Below are positions 43,644-53,510 of a DNA stretch of 64,000 nucleotides, piece by piece. Each line of letters opens with the position of its first letter. The first letter of the stretch is position 1. The stretch comes from Pseudomonas fluorescens NCIMB 11764 (GTDB taxonomy: Bacteria > Pseudomonadota > Gammaproteobacteria > Pseudomonadales > Pseudomonadaceae): positions 4,794,001 through 4,858,000 of the forward strand of contig NZ_CP010945.1 of the NCBI RefSeq assembly GCF_000293885.2, given 5' to 3'. The translations under genes were made by a program, and so were the position numbers. The notes under the pieces are model-generated. The model was given only the letters and a program-made list of their open reading frames with translations. It was not told the origin of the DNA and made no database searches.

Positions 43644-45716
43644 TCACAATTCCAGCACCAGGGGGGCATCGCCCTCCTTGGCTTGCGCTGGCACCGCACA
43701 GCAAATCAGTACTTCCCCTTCGGCCGGCATCTCAGCCGGCAGGTTCAGATAATGCACTTGGCCACTGACCAATCGGGTCCGGCATGTACCGCACGATCCG
43801 CCCCGGCAACTGAAGTCCGGGTTCAGGCCGCGGCTCTCGGCCAGTTCCAGTAAACTCCCACCACCCGGCTCCCAACGAGCTTCCTTCGCCGACGCCGAAA
43901 ACAGCACTTTGACCGGGCTGCTTGCCGCGGGTATCTGCTCGACCGCCGGGGTTAAATGATCCCGTTGGCGAACCAGGGTCGAAGGACCGAAAGTCTCCGC
44001 GTGAATACGATCATCGCCAATACGCAACTGACGCAGGCCGTCGTAAAGCGCCTGGGTAAAAGCACCAGGGCCACACAGGTAAAAGTCGTAATCGTCCAGG
44101 GGCAGCAAAGCCTTGAGCAGTTCGACATCCACCCGCCCCGCCACCTCAAAATCCTCACCAACGCGAGCATGAGTTTCCGGCTGGCTGAGCAGGCGCAGCG
44201 CACGAATTTTATCCTTGGCTCGAGTCGCCAGTTCGTAAAGCTCATCGCGAAACCCGAGTTCACCCAGGCTGCGCGCACTTTGGATGAACCAGGTGGGTCG
44301 AGTGCGACGGATGCGTTCGCCTTCATAAATCACTTCGCGCAGCATCGACAGCAGTGGCGTCACGCCCACGCCCGCGGCCAGCAAAACCAACGGTCGATAT
44401 TCATCGGCTTGCACCGTGAAACGCCCTTGAGGGGCGCGGGCTTCGACCAGATCCCCTACCTGAACGCGGTCGTGCAGATGCGACGAGATGAGTCCGTCAC
44501 GCTTGACGCTGATGCGGAAAAAACTGTCCGACGGCGCACTCGACAGGCTGTAGGTTCTGACCAGAGGCGCCTGTCCTTCAGCAAGGCAAAAGCGAACCGG
44601 CAGATGTTGGCCAGCCTCGAACCGCGGTATGCCCGCGCCATCGGCCGGTTCAAAATAGAAGGAGCGAATGGAACTGCTCTCGTCAACGATCCGCGTCACC
44701 CTCAGCGGTCGCCATTGATCGCGCAGGTAATCGGCTTGCAATCGGCCCTCAGCTTGCTTCCAGCTGCCCGTCATCAGGCTGTTAGGTGAAAAACCTTCAA
44801 ACCGCCAACGGAGGGCCAACACAGCCTGACGTCGAACCACCTGTTCCACGGTCAGCGTCCAGAGCCGTTCGGCCCCCTGAAAGGCGGCAATCTCCGGCCC
44901 CTCGAGGATGATCTCGGTACGCCCGCTGACTTGCAGCATGTCGCCTGTTTCAAAATCGATGAACACCAGCCCCGCGCGCGGGTTGAGCAGGAAATTACCC
45001 AAGGTGTTGAAGTGCAGGTTGCCGGCGAAATCGGGAATCGTCAGCACGTTGCCTTCTATCCTGACGAAACCTGAATTGCCACCTCGGTGAGAAACGTCTA
45101 CCGAGCGCCGGGTTGCGTCGCCATCCAGGTCGACATAGCTGGCGATGAAAAAGGTATCGGCCTTGCTGATGGTCGCCTTCGCGGCTTCATCCAGTTCACT
45201 GAGGCATTCGACCGCCACGTTTGCCGAGGCTTGGCCAAGGCTGACCGGCTCAACGCCTCGCAACTGGATGTATTGCGGGCAGTTGCCGAAAGCGTGCACC
45301 ACAGAAACGGCAAAACCGCCTGACGAGGCGGTACTGATGTTGCCGTTCATGCGATTGCGCCTTCGGGTCTTCAGGTCAATACCCAGCAGTCCCACCGCAG
45401 CGCCCTGCTTAAGGGCCGCCCGAACCGGATCACCCTCGGCGGGCAGGCGGTCGAGTTGCAGCATTCGCGGATCGGGAGAATGGATGAAGCCAGGGGGGCC
45501 TTCGATCAACGTGGCCCAAGGCATCCCTTGTTCATCGACCGCGCCCACCACCAGGTAAGGCAACTGGTTGTAAAACAATCGGTGCTGATCAGGCATGAAG
45601 TCACGCACGACCTTGCGTCCGAATATCTCCATTTGATCGGCGACGCCGACGCTTTCCTGCAATTCACGCTCACCCGCATGCCAAGGGGATGTTCCTGGCG
45701 CGTCCGACTGACTCAT
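43644..45716 (-). CDS. PNPOx-like / flavin reductase / 2Fe-2S ferredoxin fusion protein
   Basis: 690 aa. N-terminal pyridoxamine-5'-phosphate-oxidase-like FMN domain (about 1-300: QLPYLVVGAVDEQGMPWATL, HFNTLGNFLLNPRAGLVFID). Middle FAD domain (330-440, RTYSLSSAPSD) and NAD(P) domain (450-570, LLAAGVGVTPLLSML, FYLCGPGAF). C-terminal plant-type ferredoxin with four Cys (FSCRGGSCGTCRTRL ... LICCAVPA). It resembles the oxidoreductases that pass electrons from NAD(P)H through FAD to 2Fe-2S and an FMN domain. Substrate unknown; a role in removing an electrophile or nitrogen oxide is possible. RBS AGAGG precedes ATG 45716. Confidence 0.85.
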   Translation of the reverse strand: MSQSDAPGTSPWHAGERELQESVGVADQMEIFGRKVVRDFMPDQHRLFYNQLPYLVVGAVDEQGMPWATLIEGPPGFIHSPDPRMLQLDRLPAEGDPVRAALKQGAAVGLLGIDLKTRRRNRMNGNISTASSGGFAVSVVHAFGNCPQYIQLRGVEPVSLGQASANVAVECLSELDEAAKATISKADTFFIASYVDLDGDATRRSVDVSHRGGNSGFVRIEGNVLTIPDFAGNLHFNTLGNFLLNPRAGLVFIDFETGDMLQVSGRTEIILEGPEIAAFQGAERLWTLTVEQVVRRQAVLALRWRFEGFSPNSLMTGSWKQAEGRLQADYLRDQWRPLRVTRIVDESSSIRSFYFEPADGAGIPRFEAGQHLPVRFCLAEGQAPLVRTYSLSSAPSDSFFRISVKRDGLISSHLHDRVQVGDLVEARAPQGRFTVQADEYRPLVLLAAGVGVTPLLSMLREVIYEGERIRRTRPTWFIQSARSLGELGFRDELYELATRAKDKIRALRLLSQPETHARVGEDFEVAGRVDVELLKALLPLDDYDFYLCGPGAFTQALYDGLRQLRIGDDRIHAETFGPSTLVRQRDHLTPAVEQIPAASSPVKVLFSASAKEARWEPGGGSLLELAESRGLNPDFSCRGGSCGTCRTRLVSGQVHYLNLPAEMPAEGEVLICCAVPAQAKEGDAPLVLEL

Positions 45717-45910
45717 GATCACCTCTACGCATTCGTAAACAGGTGTCCTTCACCCGCCGCCCGGCGAGGAATGGTTGAATCCCCGGCAGCGGGGTAAATA
45801 CGCCATTGCCGGTGATCATCAACTCTGCGTTTTGCAACCTCAGGAAGCTCGATACAGACCCTGCACGCACTCGAGCAACCCGGAATCGCCTAAGGGGGGT
45901 AGCGACCCCG

Positions 45911-46591
45911 CTATGGAAGCCCATATAGCTTTTTTCTGTCTTGATCAGTTTGACCAGATGGACGAATTCGCTCGCCTTTAACGTAGGCGCGAACCACTGC
46001 TGGACGCTTACTGATTTTCTCTAGCCAAGCGGCGACGTTAGGATAACCATCGAGCGTCATTCCTTGCTTGTCATGTTGCAGCACCCAAGGATAGATCGCC
46101 ATATCGGCAATGGAGTACTCGCCGGCGACATAAGGCCGTTCGCTCAATTGCTGCTCCAGAACGCCATACAAACGTTCGGTCTCTTTACTGAACCGTGACA
46201 CGGCGAGCGGCACATGTTCAGCGGCGTAATTCAGGAAGAACACTGTCTGTCCCAATATCGGCCCCAGGTTCGCCGCTTGCCAGAACAGCCACTGCATGAC
46301 TTCAGCCGCCCCTTTCGCATCGGCGGGCATGAATTGCCCGCGACGCTGAGCCAGGTACAACAAAATCGCCCCTGACTCAAAGACCGATACCCCAGTCTCT
46401 CTGTCGACTATCGCTGGAATACGCTGATTGGGCGAAATCCGGGTGAACTCGGTGGAAAATTGCTCACCATTGCTGATATTGACGGGATGCGCGACGTAGG
46501 GATGTTCCGACTCCTCCAGAAAAATGGCGACCTTCTGCCCGTTGGGGGTTGGCCAGTAATAGTAATCGACAGCACTGGAAAGATTGAACAT
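45911..46591 (-). CDS. Glutathione S-transferase family protein (YghU/Ure2-like)
   Basis: 226 aa. N-terminal thioredoxin-like domain with YYYWPTPNGQKVAIFLEES, NPxxRIPAIVD (SPNQRIPAIVD) and ESGAILLYLA, and a helical C-terminal domain with VAGEYSIADMAIYPWV, the N-capping box. The asparagine-glycine start of the NG-Q motif is as in Ure2/YghU enzymes, which handle peroxides or disulfides. ATG 46591 follows a GGGGA site. It is near cyn, glutaredoxin and glutathione reductase genes. Confidence 0.88.
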   Translation of the reverse strand: MFNLSSAVDYYYWPTPNGQKVAIFLEESEHPYVAHPVNISNGEQFSTEFTRISPNQRIPAIVDRETGVSVFESGAILLYLAQRRGQFMPADAKGAAEVMQWLFWQAANLGPILGQTVFFLNYAAEHVPLAVSRFSKETERLYGVLEQQLSERPYVAGEYSIADMAIYPWVLQHDKQGMTLDGYPNVAAWLEKISKRPAVVRAYVKGERIRPSGQTDQDRKKLYGLP

Positions 46592-46691
46592 TGGGTTCCC
46601 CAATTCGGCAACAGAATGAAAACCTAGGTCACATACTCGTCAGTGCTCAGCTCAAGGCAGCCATGAACGCCGTCGGAGTTGGCGGATCATT

Positions 46692-47315
46692 TCAGGGCAC
46701 TTGCGGCGTTTCGTACCAATCACGGCTGGGGGTGGCGAAGCGCATCTTCTTGCGGATAACAGCGGCATTTTCGACGCTGGTTATTTTTTCGAGCAGTACG
46801 AATGCAACTTCAGTGGCAGTCCCCGGCCCGCTTGACGTGATGATCTGGTCATCGACAACCACGGGGCGATCGACAAAGCGTGCACCGGTTTCCAACAGTT
46901 GGTTTTTCCGCTTGCCTCCCTCCTGGTGATAGGTCGTAGCGTTCCTGTCACGCAACACGCCGGCCACGCCGAGGCATACGGAAGACACGCACACGCTGGC
47001 GACGGGTTTACCCGCTTCGACGAAATGCCGGATGGTCGCCAGGAAGGGTTCACTCAAGGCTTCCTCGTAAAAACCCGACGGTTCAAAACCACCCGGCAGT
47101 GCCAGGGCATCGAAGCGGCTCACGTCCAGATCGCTCAATAAAAAACTCGGATTGAGCATGAGGCCAAAGGTGGTCACGATCTTTCTGCGAAGGCCGGCGT
47201 TGACCAGTTCCACAGGGTGATCACCCAGCAGGTTGGCCCAGCCAAGCACATCGGTAAAAGCGGCCATTTCCAGGGGCTCCACGCCGTTGGCCAGTAACAT
47301 AAGCACGCGTTTCAT
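46692..47315 (-). CDS. DJ-1/PfpI family protein (class I glutamine-amidotransferase-like)
   Basis: 207 aa. GVEPLEMAAFTDVLGWA, ALALPGGFEPSGFYEEAL, and the elbow ASVCVSSVCLGVAGVL with a Cys nucleophile follow the YajL/DJ-1/ThiJ pattern; TSSGPGTATEVAFVLLE closes it. Members act on glyoxal-type carbonyls, repair glycated proteins or serve as chaperones. It belongs to a run of stress genes. Which of the two Cys in the elbow is reactive is uncertain. Confidence 0.85.
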   Translation of the reverse strand: MKRVLMLLANGVEPLEMAAFTDVLGWANLLGDHPVELVNAGLRRKIVTTFGLMLNPSFLLSDLDVSRFDALALPGGFEPSGFYEEALSEPFLATIRHFVEAGKPVASVCVSSVCLGVAGVLRDRNATTYHQEGGKRKNQLLETGARFVDRPVVVDDQIITSSGPGTATEVAFVLLEKITSVENAAVIRKKMRFATPSRDWYETPQVP

Positions 47316-47394
47316 CAGTCATTAGCCTCTGCGGTACAGCATGGAAGAGTGTGTGCTTATGCTCCGCCTTAAGCGCGATGTAGAGAACGACCAG

Positions 47395-47544
47395 AAAATA
47401 CAATCCACTATTTCGCGCACTGAAATGCCCGAGCGGGCACACGCGAAGAAGACTGTTGTAGTCAAAGACGCGTCCCTTGGGACGATGGTGTCCAATCCGA
47501 CAGTCGTTGCCTGCCTGTTTGAAACAGCTGCCACTGCCAAGTAA
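47395..47544 (+). pseudogene. Alpha/beta hydrolase C-terminal remnant
   Basis: The last 40 residues of the frame read MPERAHAKKTVVVKD then MVSNPTVVACLFETAATAK, matching the end of the intact hydrolase at 58606-59382 (MAERAHARQTVAVKG, MVSNPKIVASLIEAAATAK). The rest of that gene is absent here and the catalytic Ser is gone; the His-bearing SHVV has become SLGT. A decayed tail of a duplicated gene, ending 41 bases before the LysR stop codon. Confidence 0.8.
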
Positions 47545-47584
47545 TGGCTCGCAGTGACCTCCGCGGTTGGTGCGCTGCAAGCGT

Positions 47585-48496
47585 TCAAAGCACATCCGGC
47601 TGCATGGCCGGATGCTCGCGCAGGCCGTCGACGATGTGGTCAACAAAACTGCGCACCCGCATCGAGGCCTTGCGCCCTTCGCGGTACACCACGTGCACCG
47701 GCAGCGCCGGTAACTCATAGGGCTGCAACACTCGCCGCAATCGCCCAGTGTTCAGATACTCATACAACGGATAGCTCAGGCAACGGGTAATGCCGGCGCC
47801 ATAAGCGGCTGCATCGATGGCCGCCTGTACCGTCGCGCAACTGATCCGTGTACGGGCTTTCAAGTGATTGATCTCACCGTCGTGCTGGAAGTCCCACTGG
47901 ACTCGGTCTCGATAAGCATGGGTGGCGACCAGTCGATGATTTTGCAGTTCCTCGGGTTCGCTGGGCTCCCCGTGAGTAGCCAGATAAGCCGGGCTGCTGC
48001 ATACCATCGAGCGTACGTAGCCCACCTGTCGTGCGATCAATGACGAACTGGGTAGATGGCCGACCAGCACCGCCACATCGATGCCTTCTTCATTCATGTT
48101 CGGAAAACGATCATGGTATTGCGCAAAGACTTTTACCTCCGGGTACAGGCTCATGTAGTCCGTCAGAATCGAGGTCATGACATAACGGCTGAACAGCAAA
48201 GGCATCAGCACCGTGAGATTGCCTTGGGCCTGTACATGCAAGCCCTTGGCCGAAGCCTCTGCGTCTTCGATGGCCCTGAGAATGCGTGAACAATCGACCA
48301 TGAAACCGGCGCCGGCCTCGGTCAGCGACACCCCACGGGTGCTTCGAATCAACAGAGGCACGCCAAGACGTTCCTCCAGCCGTGCAATGGCGCGAACGAC
48401 CGTAGGTCCGGACACATCCAGACGACGGGCCGCAGCAGCGAGACTGGGACGCTCCGATAACGCTTCGAACATCAGCATTTCATGGTAGCGATCCAT
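47585..48496 (-). CDS. LysR-family transcriptional regulator
   Basis: 303 aa; HTH YHEMLMFEALSERPSLAAAARRLDVSGPTVVRAIARLEERLGVPL begins at about residue 4. Effector domain complete. It starts at ATG 48496, one base inside the stop of the upstream LysR gene (TGATG), so the two are coupled. A shortened copy of its C-terminus is at 59431-59504. It ends close to a decayed hydrolase. Effector unknown. Confidence 0.88.
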   Translation of the reverse strand: MDRYHEMLMFEALSERPSLAAAARRLDVSGPTVVRAIARLEERLGVPLLIRSTRGVSLTEAGAGFMVDCSRILRAIEDAEASAKGLHVQAQGNLTVLMPLLFSRYVMTSILTDYMSLYPEVKVFAQYHDRFPNMNEEGIDVAVLVGHLPSSSLIARQVGYVRSMVCSSPAYLATHGEPSEPEELQNHRLVATHAYRDRVQWDFQHDGEINHLKARTRISCATVQAAIDAAAYGAGITRCLSYPLYEYLNTGRLRRVLQPYELPALPVHVVYREGRKASMRVRSFVDHIVDGLREHPAMQPDVL

Positions 48497-49416
48497 CAGT
48501 TGGAACCCTTCACCACAGCCTTGAGCGCCGAGTCCTTGCCGAGTCGATCCGCGAGAAAATCCACGAAGGTACGAACCTTTGCCGGAATTCGGGTGCTCTT
48601 GAGGTAGACCACTTGAATGGGCAGCGCCGGTGGTTCGAAGTCCTCCAGCACCAGTTCCAGTTCGCCAGCCGCCACCTGGTTGGCCACCTGATAGGACAAC
48701 ACCCGCGTGACACCCCAGCCCAGGCTGGCGATATTGATCGCGGCCTGATTGGCGGTGACCACCAATCGCGGTTCGAATCGAAAGCTCAGGGCGTTGCCGT
48801 CGTTGACGAATTGCCAGTCGCTCAGCAAATGGCTGGCCGAAGACATGACGATGTTGGCGTTACTGAGTTCACCGGGATGACGCGGCCTGCCGTGGCGTTC
48901 GAAATAATCGGGAGTACCGCAGATCACCTGACGTACTTCGCCAACTTTGATGGCGTGCTGATTAGTCTCATGCAAGTGGCCGATGCGTATGGCCACATCG
49001 ATACCCTCGTCCGTCATGTTCACGACACGATCCACCAGCAAGGCATTGAGGTGCACCGAAGGAAACTGGTCCACGTAGTCGGCCAGTAGCGGCGCGATGT
49101 ACAACTCGCCAAACAGCACCGACGCGGTCACGGTCAAATGCCCGCACGGTATCGAGTAACTCCCGGCAGCCGCCTCCTCCGCCTCGTCGATATCACTGAG
49201 GATACGCCGACAATCCTCGAGATAGCGTTGACCCGCTTCGGTAAGATGCAGGCTGCGAGTGGTTCGAGAAAGGAGCTGTGTGCCGATTCGCTCCTCCATC
49301 GCGGCAATGGCACGGGTCACGCTGGGGGGAGAGATATTCAACAGCCGGGCGGCGGCGGCAAAGCCTTCTTCCTCGGCCACGGCCATGAATATCTGCATTT
49401 CTTGAAAACGATCCAT
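48496..49416 (-). CDS. LysR-family transcriptional regulator (tandem)
   Basis: 306 aa; HTH FQEMQIFMAVAEEEGFAAAARLLNISPPSVTRAIAAMEERIGTQLL and a full effector domain. It is a paralog of the LysR gene at 47585 and lies directly upstream of it, overlapping by one base. Two LysR proteins in one transcript is uncommon and suggests duplication in place. Target unclear; the neighbouring GST and DJ-1 genes are candidates. Confidence 0.88.
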   Translation of the reverse strand: MDRFQEMQIFMAVAEEEGFAAAARLLNISPPSVTRAIAAMEERIGTQLLSRTTRSLHLTEAGQRYLEDCRRILSDIDEAEEAAAGSYSIPCGHLTVTASVLFGELYIAPLLADYVDQFPSVHLNALLVDRVVNMTDEGIDVAIRIGHLHETNQHAIKVGEVRQVICGTPDYFERHGRPRHPGELSNANIVMSSASHLLSDWQFVNDGNALSFRFEPRLVVTANQAAINIASLGWGVTRVLSYQVANQVAAGELELVLEDFEPPALPIQVVYLKSTRIPAKVRTFVDFLADRLGKDSALKAVVKGSN

Positions 49417-49572
49417 AGTCGCCCCTGTCTTGATGAGAGGACAGCGAGGTATCTGGCCGCTTGCGCGGTAAGACCTGATTGCCAGTATCGTCGGCTACAG
49501 CGACTTTCGCACGCGCCGTCGGGCTGGCTGCATTTACGTAAAGCGTCCTGGGAAAACCGCGAAACAAATGAA

Positions 49573-49610
49573 AAGGAGCTGGCCGGAATTATTTTCCCGG
49601 CAAGCTCCTT
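49573..49610 (-). terminator. Terminator after GST gene
   Basis: AAGGAGCT-N2-CCGG pairs with CCGG-N2-AGCTCCTT about 10 bases after the stop of the minus-strand GST gene; on that strand CTCCTTTTC follows. Confidence 0.7.
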
Positions 49611-49620
49611 CAGAATCGAG

Positions 49621-50250
49621 TCAAGCCTCTTGCAAGCCTACAGCAGTACGTTGCATGCCAACGAAGTTCGGCAAACCTTCGATGCTGCTCAACCAGGCAC
49701 GGACATTCGGGTAGTCAGTCAGCGCCACGTTACCTTCCGGCGCGTGGGACACGTAAGTGTAGGCAGCAACATCGGCGACGGTCGGCTTGTCGCCGGCCAG
49801 GAATGTGCTCTGACCCAACTCTTCTTCCATGACCTTAAGCAGGGAATGAGAGCGTTTGATTGTATCTTCGGCGTCAAGACCGGCACCAAACACCGTGATC
49901 AATCGTGCGGCGGCAGGACCCGAACTGATTTGACCGGCGGCCACCGACAACCAGCGTTGAACTTTGGCTTGCTCTAAAGGATCGGTTGGCAGCCATTGGC
50001 CCTTGCCATATTTGGCGGCGAGGTAAACCACGATGGCGTTGGAATCTGCCAGGACGGTGCCGTTGTCATCGATCACCGGCACTTGGCCGAAGCGGTTGAG
50101 CGCCAGGAAGTCAGGCGCTTTGTGCGCGCCCTTCATCAGATCCACGAAAACCAGTTCGGTTGGCAGTCCCAGCAGGGACAGCATCAGTTCGACCCGATGT
50201 GAGTGGCCAGACAAAGGGTGACGATAGAGTTTGATCGCTTGCTGAGACAT
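49621..50250 (-). CDS. Glutathione S-transferase
   Basis: 209 aa. N-terminal thioredoxin-like domain: [23 protein letters not shown] with the catalytic Ser, [27 protein letters not shown] for glutathione binding; C-terminal helices with [18 protein letters not shown]. Adds glutathione to electrophiles or reduces mixed disulfides. Single gene transcript ending at a hairpin; near cynR and glutathione reductase. Confidence 0.9.
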   Translation of the reverse strand: MSQQAIKLYRHPLSGHSHRVELMLSLLGLPTELVFVDLMKGAHKAPDFLALNRFGQVPVIDDNGTVLADSNAIVVYLAAKYGKGQWLPTDPLEQAKVQRWLSVAAGQISSGPAAARLITVFGAGLDAEDTIKRSHSLLKVMEEELGQSTFLAGDKPTVADVAAYTYVSHAPEGNVALTDYPNVRAWLSSIEGLPNFVGMQRTAVGLQEA

Positions 50251-50357
50251 GACGTGCTCCGATAGTTGTTAGACTTCGACCCGGTGATCGCGTCGATGGA
50301 GTTATCTTCCCCTCCTCTCGTAAACAGCGGAATGACCAGCAATTACAATCCAGCATT

Positions 50358-51275
50358 TCATTGCATGTAATAATCATTTTTTTTCGACCCTGCTGCCCCT
50401 CCCGACACTCCCAGCATCAAGTCCATAAAGGCCACTGACGCCGCGCTGTGATAGTTGTTTTTACGCCGTAACAGCGCGGCTCCGCGCCGTGGCCCCTTGT
50501 CCAGCAGCGCGATCCTGCGCAGGGCTCGGTCCTGGGTAGCGATAGGCTCCGGAAGAATAGTGGCGACCGCCGTGTGCCGCATGACTTCCAGCAAGGTATT
50601 TACCGAATTGACCTCGATCACCACCTTGGGTGTGATCTGCGTCTTGGCGAAGTACTCGTCAATACAGATGCGGGTGGCGAAGTCGGGCGTCAGCAACGCA
50701 AAGTCCAGTTGAGCGACCTGCTCGGCGGTCAACGGTTTCTTGCAGTCGTATAACGGATGATCCCGCCCCACCACCAGCCCCAGGGTTTCTATAAAAGCCG
50801 GGATCGTTTCGATGTCCGGGTTTCTCACCTCATCAAACGCAATGGCGATATCCAGTGAGTCATCCGCCAGGCCGGTTTCGATATCGGCCATGGAGAGTTC
50901 AAAGATCTCCAGGTGGATATTTGGATAGAGAGCCATGTAGTCGCGCATCAACGGTCCTACCAGGTACGCCATGAACGTCGGGGTCATGGCCAGGCGCAGG
51001 GTACCGCGGGACAGATCCTTCACATCGTGCAACGCGCGCTTGCCAGCTTCCAACTCAACCAATACGCGACGTGCACATTCGATGTAAGCCTGCCCCGCAT
51101 CGGTAGGTTTTACCGTGCGCGAGGTCCGGTCGAACAGCACAACGCCAAGGGTCTCTTCCAACTGTCGGATCTGTTGCGACAAGGTCGGCTGGGAAACATG
51201 CAGCGCCTCGGCGGCGCGGGTGAAGCCGGCGTTATCGGCGACAGCCAACAAATATCGCAAGTGTCGTAGCAGCAT
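50358..51275 (-). CDS. cynR: LysR-family regulator, CynR-like
   Basis: 305 aa, opening LRHLRYLLAVADNAGFTRAAEALHVSQPTLSQQIRQLEETLG, the CynR/CbbR style, with full effector domain and conserved LRLAMTPTFMAYLVGPLMRDY. CynR activates the cyanase operon in response to cyanate in E. coli. Upstream of its start lies a copy of the cynS promoter (51288-51386), supporting the assignment, although cynS itself is 9 kb away. Confidence 0.82.
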   Translation of the reverse strand: MLLRHLRYLLAVADNAGFTRAAEALHVSQPTLSQQIRQLEETLGVVLFDRTSRTVKPTDAGQAYIECARRVLVELEAGKRALHDVKDLSRGTLRLAMTPTFMAYLVGPLMRDYMALYPNIHLEIFELSMADIETGLADDSLDIAIAFDEVRNPDIETIPAFIETLGLVVGRDHPLYDCKKPLTAEQVAQLDFALLTPDFATRICIDEYFAKTQITPKVVIEVNSVNTLLEVMRHTAVATILPEPIATQDRALRRIALLDKGPRRGAALLRRKNNYHSAASVAFMDLMLGVSGGAAGSKKNDYYMQ

Positions 51276-51287
51276 GGGATTCCCCCT

Positions 51288-51386
51288 CTATAGGCCGTGC
51301 TTATGCGTGCATTGTATATCGGTCCTGGACGCTATCGAGCAACCACCAGGACATTGCTCATACCCAGGCAACACCAGGAATGCCAA
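51288..51386. repeat. cyn promoter region, copy B (orphan)
   Basis: Homologous to 41677-41776 with a 1-bp indel; contains ATAGG-N5-CTTAT (51290-51304) and the identical block ATTGTATATCGGTC. It is divergent from cynR and no cynS follows. Confidence 0.75.
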
Positions 51387-51448
51387 AGGTTATTCCGGCG
51401 AATTAATGTGCGACGCGAACAGCAAACTGGACACCAGTCGTACAAAAG

Positions 51449-51486
51449 CGTTTTTACACAACCTCTATCGAGGATGTGTAAAAACG
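51449..51486. terminator. Hairpin CGTTTTTACACA / TGTGTAAAAACG
   Basis: A perfect 12-bp stem with an inner CCTC/GAGG pair. It lies 120 bases after the stop codon of gor on the minus strand and contains T-runs on both strands; could end gor transcription. Confidence 0.6.
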
Positions 51487-51607
51487 TCATAGAGGGATTT
51501 TGAATCTCAGGTCCAAGCTTTTTGAAGGGTGACGTTCCGTCGTTGCGTCCGGCGTCATCGACAAGTAAGCACATGCCGTGAAAAAAATATGAATTGGCCG
51601 TCTGCTG

Positions 51608-52969
51608 TCATCTGCCAGAGACAGGTGTACGCAGGGTCACAAATTCTTCTGCCGAGGTCGGGTGTACACCGATGGTTTCATCGAACAGACGCTTGGTCGC
51701 ACCCGCTTTCAACGCGATGGCCAGCCCCTGGATGATGTCTCCGGCGTCGGGCCCCACCATGTGCGCGCCCAAGACCCGATCAGTAACGGCATCCACCACC
51801 AGCTTCATCAACGTCTGCTCGGACGAGTCCGTGAGGGTCAGTTTCATCGGCTTGAATCGGCTTTCGAAAACGATCACATTCTGGCCATTCTCCAGCGCCT
51901 GTTCCTCAGTCAGCCCAACGGTTCCGATGTTGGGCTGGCTGAACACAGCAGTGGGAATGTGGCGGTAATCTACTGGACGATATTCTTCAGGCTTGAACAA
52001 TCGACGAGCGACCGCCATGCCTTCCGCCGTTGCAACAGGGGTCAGTTGCACCCGTCCAATCACATCACCCAACGCCAGGATCGATGGTTCGCGAGTTTCA
52101 AAGTTGTCATTGACGTCTATGTAACCCTTCTCATTGAGTTCGACGCGGGTATTTTCCAGGCCCAGATTGTCGAGCATCGGCCGCCGGCCAGTGGCGTAGA
52201 AAATGCTGTCGGTCTCCAGTTGACGACCGTCGTTGAGTGTCGCCAGTAGACTTCCGTCAGGCTGTTTATCGATCCGGACGATATCCGTGTTGAATTCCAA
52301 TTGCAGTCCGCGCTTGGTCAGCTCCTGCACCAGGTGCGTGCGAACCGCCTTATCAAACCCACGCAGGAACAGATCACCGCGATACAGAAGGCTGGTGTCG
52401 GCACCAAGGCCATTGAAGATGCCGGCGAATTCGACGGCGATGTAACCGCCGCCCACCACCAGTACTCGCTTGGGCAGTTGCTCCAGAAAGAAGGCTTCAT
52501 TCGAAGTGATGGCATGCTCGCGACCTGGAATTTCCGGAATGTGTGGCCAGCCGCCAGTTGCAATCAAAATGCGTTCGGCGCTGAAACGCTGTCCATTGAT
52601 TTCCACATGATGCGCGTCGGTCAGTCGTGCATGGCCTTCGAGTAACGTTACGCCGCTGTTGATCAGCAGTTTGCGATAAATACCATTGAGTCGTTCGATC
52701 TCTCGGTTCTTGTTGGAGATCAATTTTTGCCAGTCGAATTGCGCCTTGCCGGCCGTCCAGCCAAAGCCCTCGGCCTGTTCGAAGTCGTCGGCAAAATGCG
52801 ATCCGTAGACCAGGAGTTTCTTCGGCACACAGCCGACATTAACGCATGTACCACCGAGGTAACGACTCTCGGCAACTGCCACTTTCGCGCCGAATCCTGC
52901 GGCAAAACGCGCTGCACGGACACCGCCGGAACCAGCGCCAATCACAAACAAATCAAAGTCGTAGGTCAT
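51608..52969 (-). CDS. gor: Glutathione-disulfide reductase
   Basis: 453 aa FAD/NADPH disulfide reductase. FAD motif [15 protein letters not shown], redox pair C42-C47 ([13 protein letters not shown]), NADPH motif [14 protein letters not shown], and the C-terminal [10 protein letters not shown] with the catalytic His. Keeps glutathione reduced for the Grx and GST proteins of this island. ATG 52969 gives the standard N-terminus [17 protein letters not shown] precedes it. Confidence 0.95.
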   Translation of the reverse strand: MTYDFDLFVIGAGSGGVRAARFAAGFGAKVAVAESRYLGGTCVNVGCVPKKLLVYGSHFADDFEQAEGFGWTAGKAQFDWQKLISNKNREIERLNGIYRKLLINSGVTLLEGHARLTDAHHVEINGQRFSAERILIATGGWPHIPEIPGREHAITSNEAFFLEQLPKRVLVVGGGYIAVEFAGIFNGLGADTSLLYRGDLFLRGFDKAVRTHLVQELTKRGLQLEFNTDIVRIDKQPDGSLLATLNDGRQLETDSIFYATGRRPMLDNLGLENTRVELNEKGYIDVNDNFETREPSILALGDVIGRVQLTPVATAEGMAVARRLFKPEEYRPVDYRHIPTAVFSQPNIGTVGLTEEQALENGQNVIVFESRFKPMKLTLTDSSEQTLMKLVVDAVTDRVLGAHMVGPDAGDIIQGLAIALKAGATKRLFDETIGVHPTSAEEFVTLRTPVSGR

Positions 52970-53015
52970 CTCAATTCTCTGCAAGGTCGCACAACACATG
53001 TGCTGCCAAATATCG

Positions 53016-53249
53016 TTAAAGGGGAGAAAAACGAAGTTTCAATGCACGCAACATCGAGCCGCACCGTTCCAGGACCGAAGCCTTGTTCTGACGCGTGCCG
53101 GATCTGTACGTGACAGGAGCCGCGATGTATTCGCTAGCCAGCGCTCCCATCAATTGGGGCAGCAAAAAGCCGCCTTCGTATTCGGTAACGACCATGACCG
53201 GAGTATCCAGCCAAGGGTTACCGTCGCAGGAATGAGCGACATCAATCAT
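53016..53249 (-). CDS. Possible small ORF of unknown function
   Basis: 77 aa beginning [30 protein letters not shown] precedes the ATG, giving a good ribosome binding site (GGAG, 7 bases). No family is recognised; [17 protein letters not shown] is the only well-ordered part and the C-terminal third is basic and low-complexity. It may be a real small gene or a remnant. Confidence 0.3.
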   Translation of the reverse strand: MIDVAHSCDGNPWLDTPVMVVTEYEGGFLLPQLMGALASEYIAAPVTYRSGTRQNKASVLERCGSMLRALKLRFSPL

Positions 53250-53470
53250 GTGGGGACTCCCTGGATGGACACCGCATTCACCCGAACTGGGTCAATTGCT
53301 TCTGCGTTCAGTCTCACCATGTATGGGCAATTAGAGAACCAGCAGGGATGTCATGACTTAATTGTGCTGAGTGAAACAATCCTGCGAAGCGTTGTTCTGA
53401 ACATACTGATCAGGCTGCCGTCAGCGTCTTATGCGAGGTCATTGACAGTCACAAATTCCACGCTAATCCC

Positions 53471-53510
53471 TCTTTCCAGCGACCATCCGACTATGAGGTC
53501 GCTGGAAAGA
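53471..53510 (-). terminator. Hairpin after the Rcl-like operon
   Basis: A 14-bp perfect stem (53471-53484 with 53497-53510) with a 12-nt loop, about 35 bases downstream of the DUF2790 stop on the minus strand. No T-run; terminator or RNA 3'-end structure. Confidence 0.6.

Larger units (their letters stand above)
51276..51607. other. 332-bp region with orphan cyn promoter copy and hairpin
   Basis: No gene is seen between cynR and gor. The stretch holds the promoter copy and the 12-bp hairpin at 51449-51486. The copy points rightwards as if toward a missing cynS. Confidence 0.6.

Noticed and set aside
49138..49977. 279-codon plus-strand frame over LysR and GST genes
   Set aside because: Antisense shadow; both minus-strand genes are clear.
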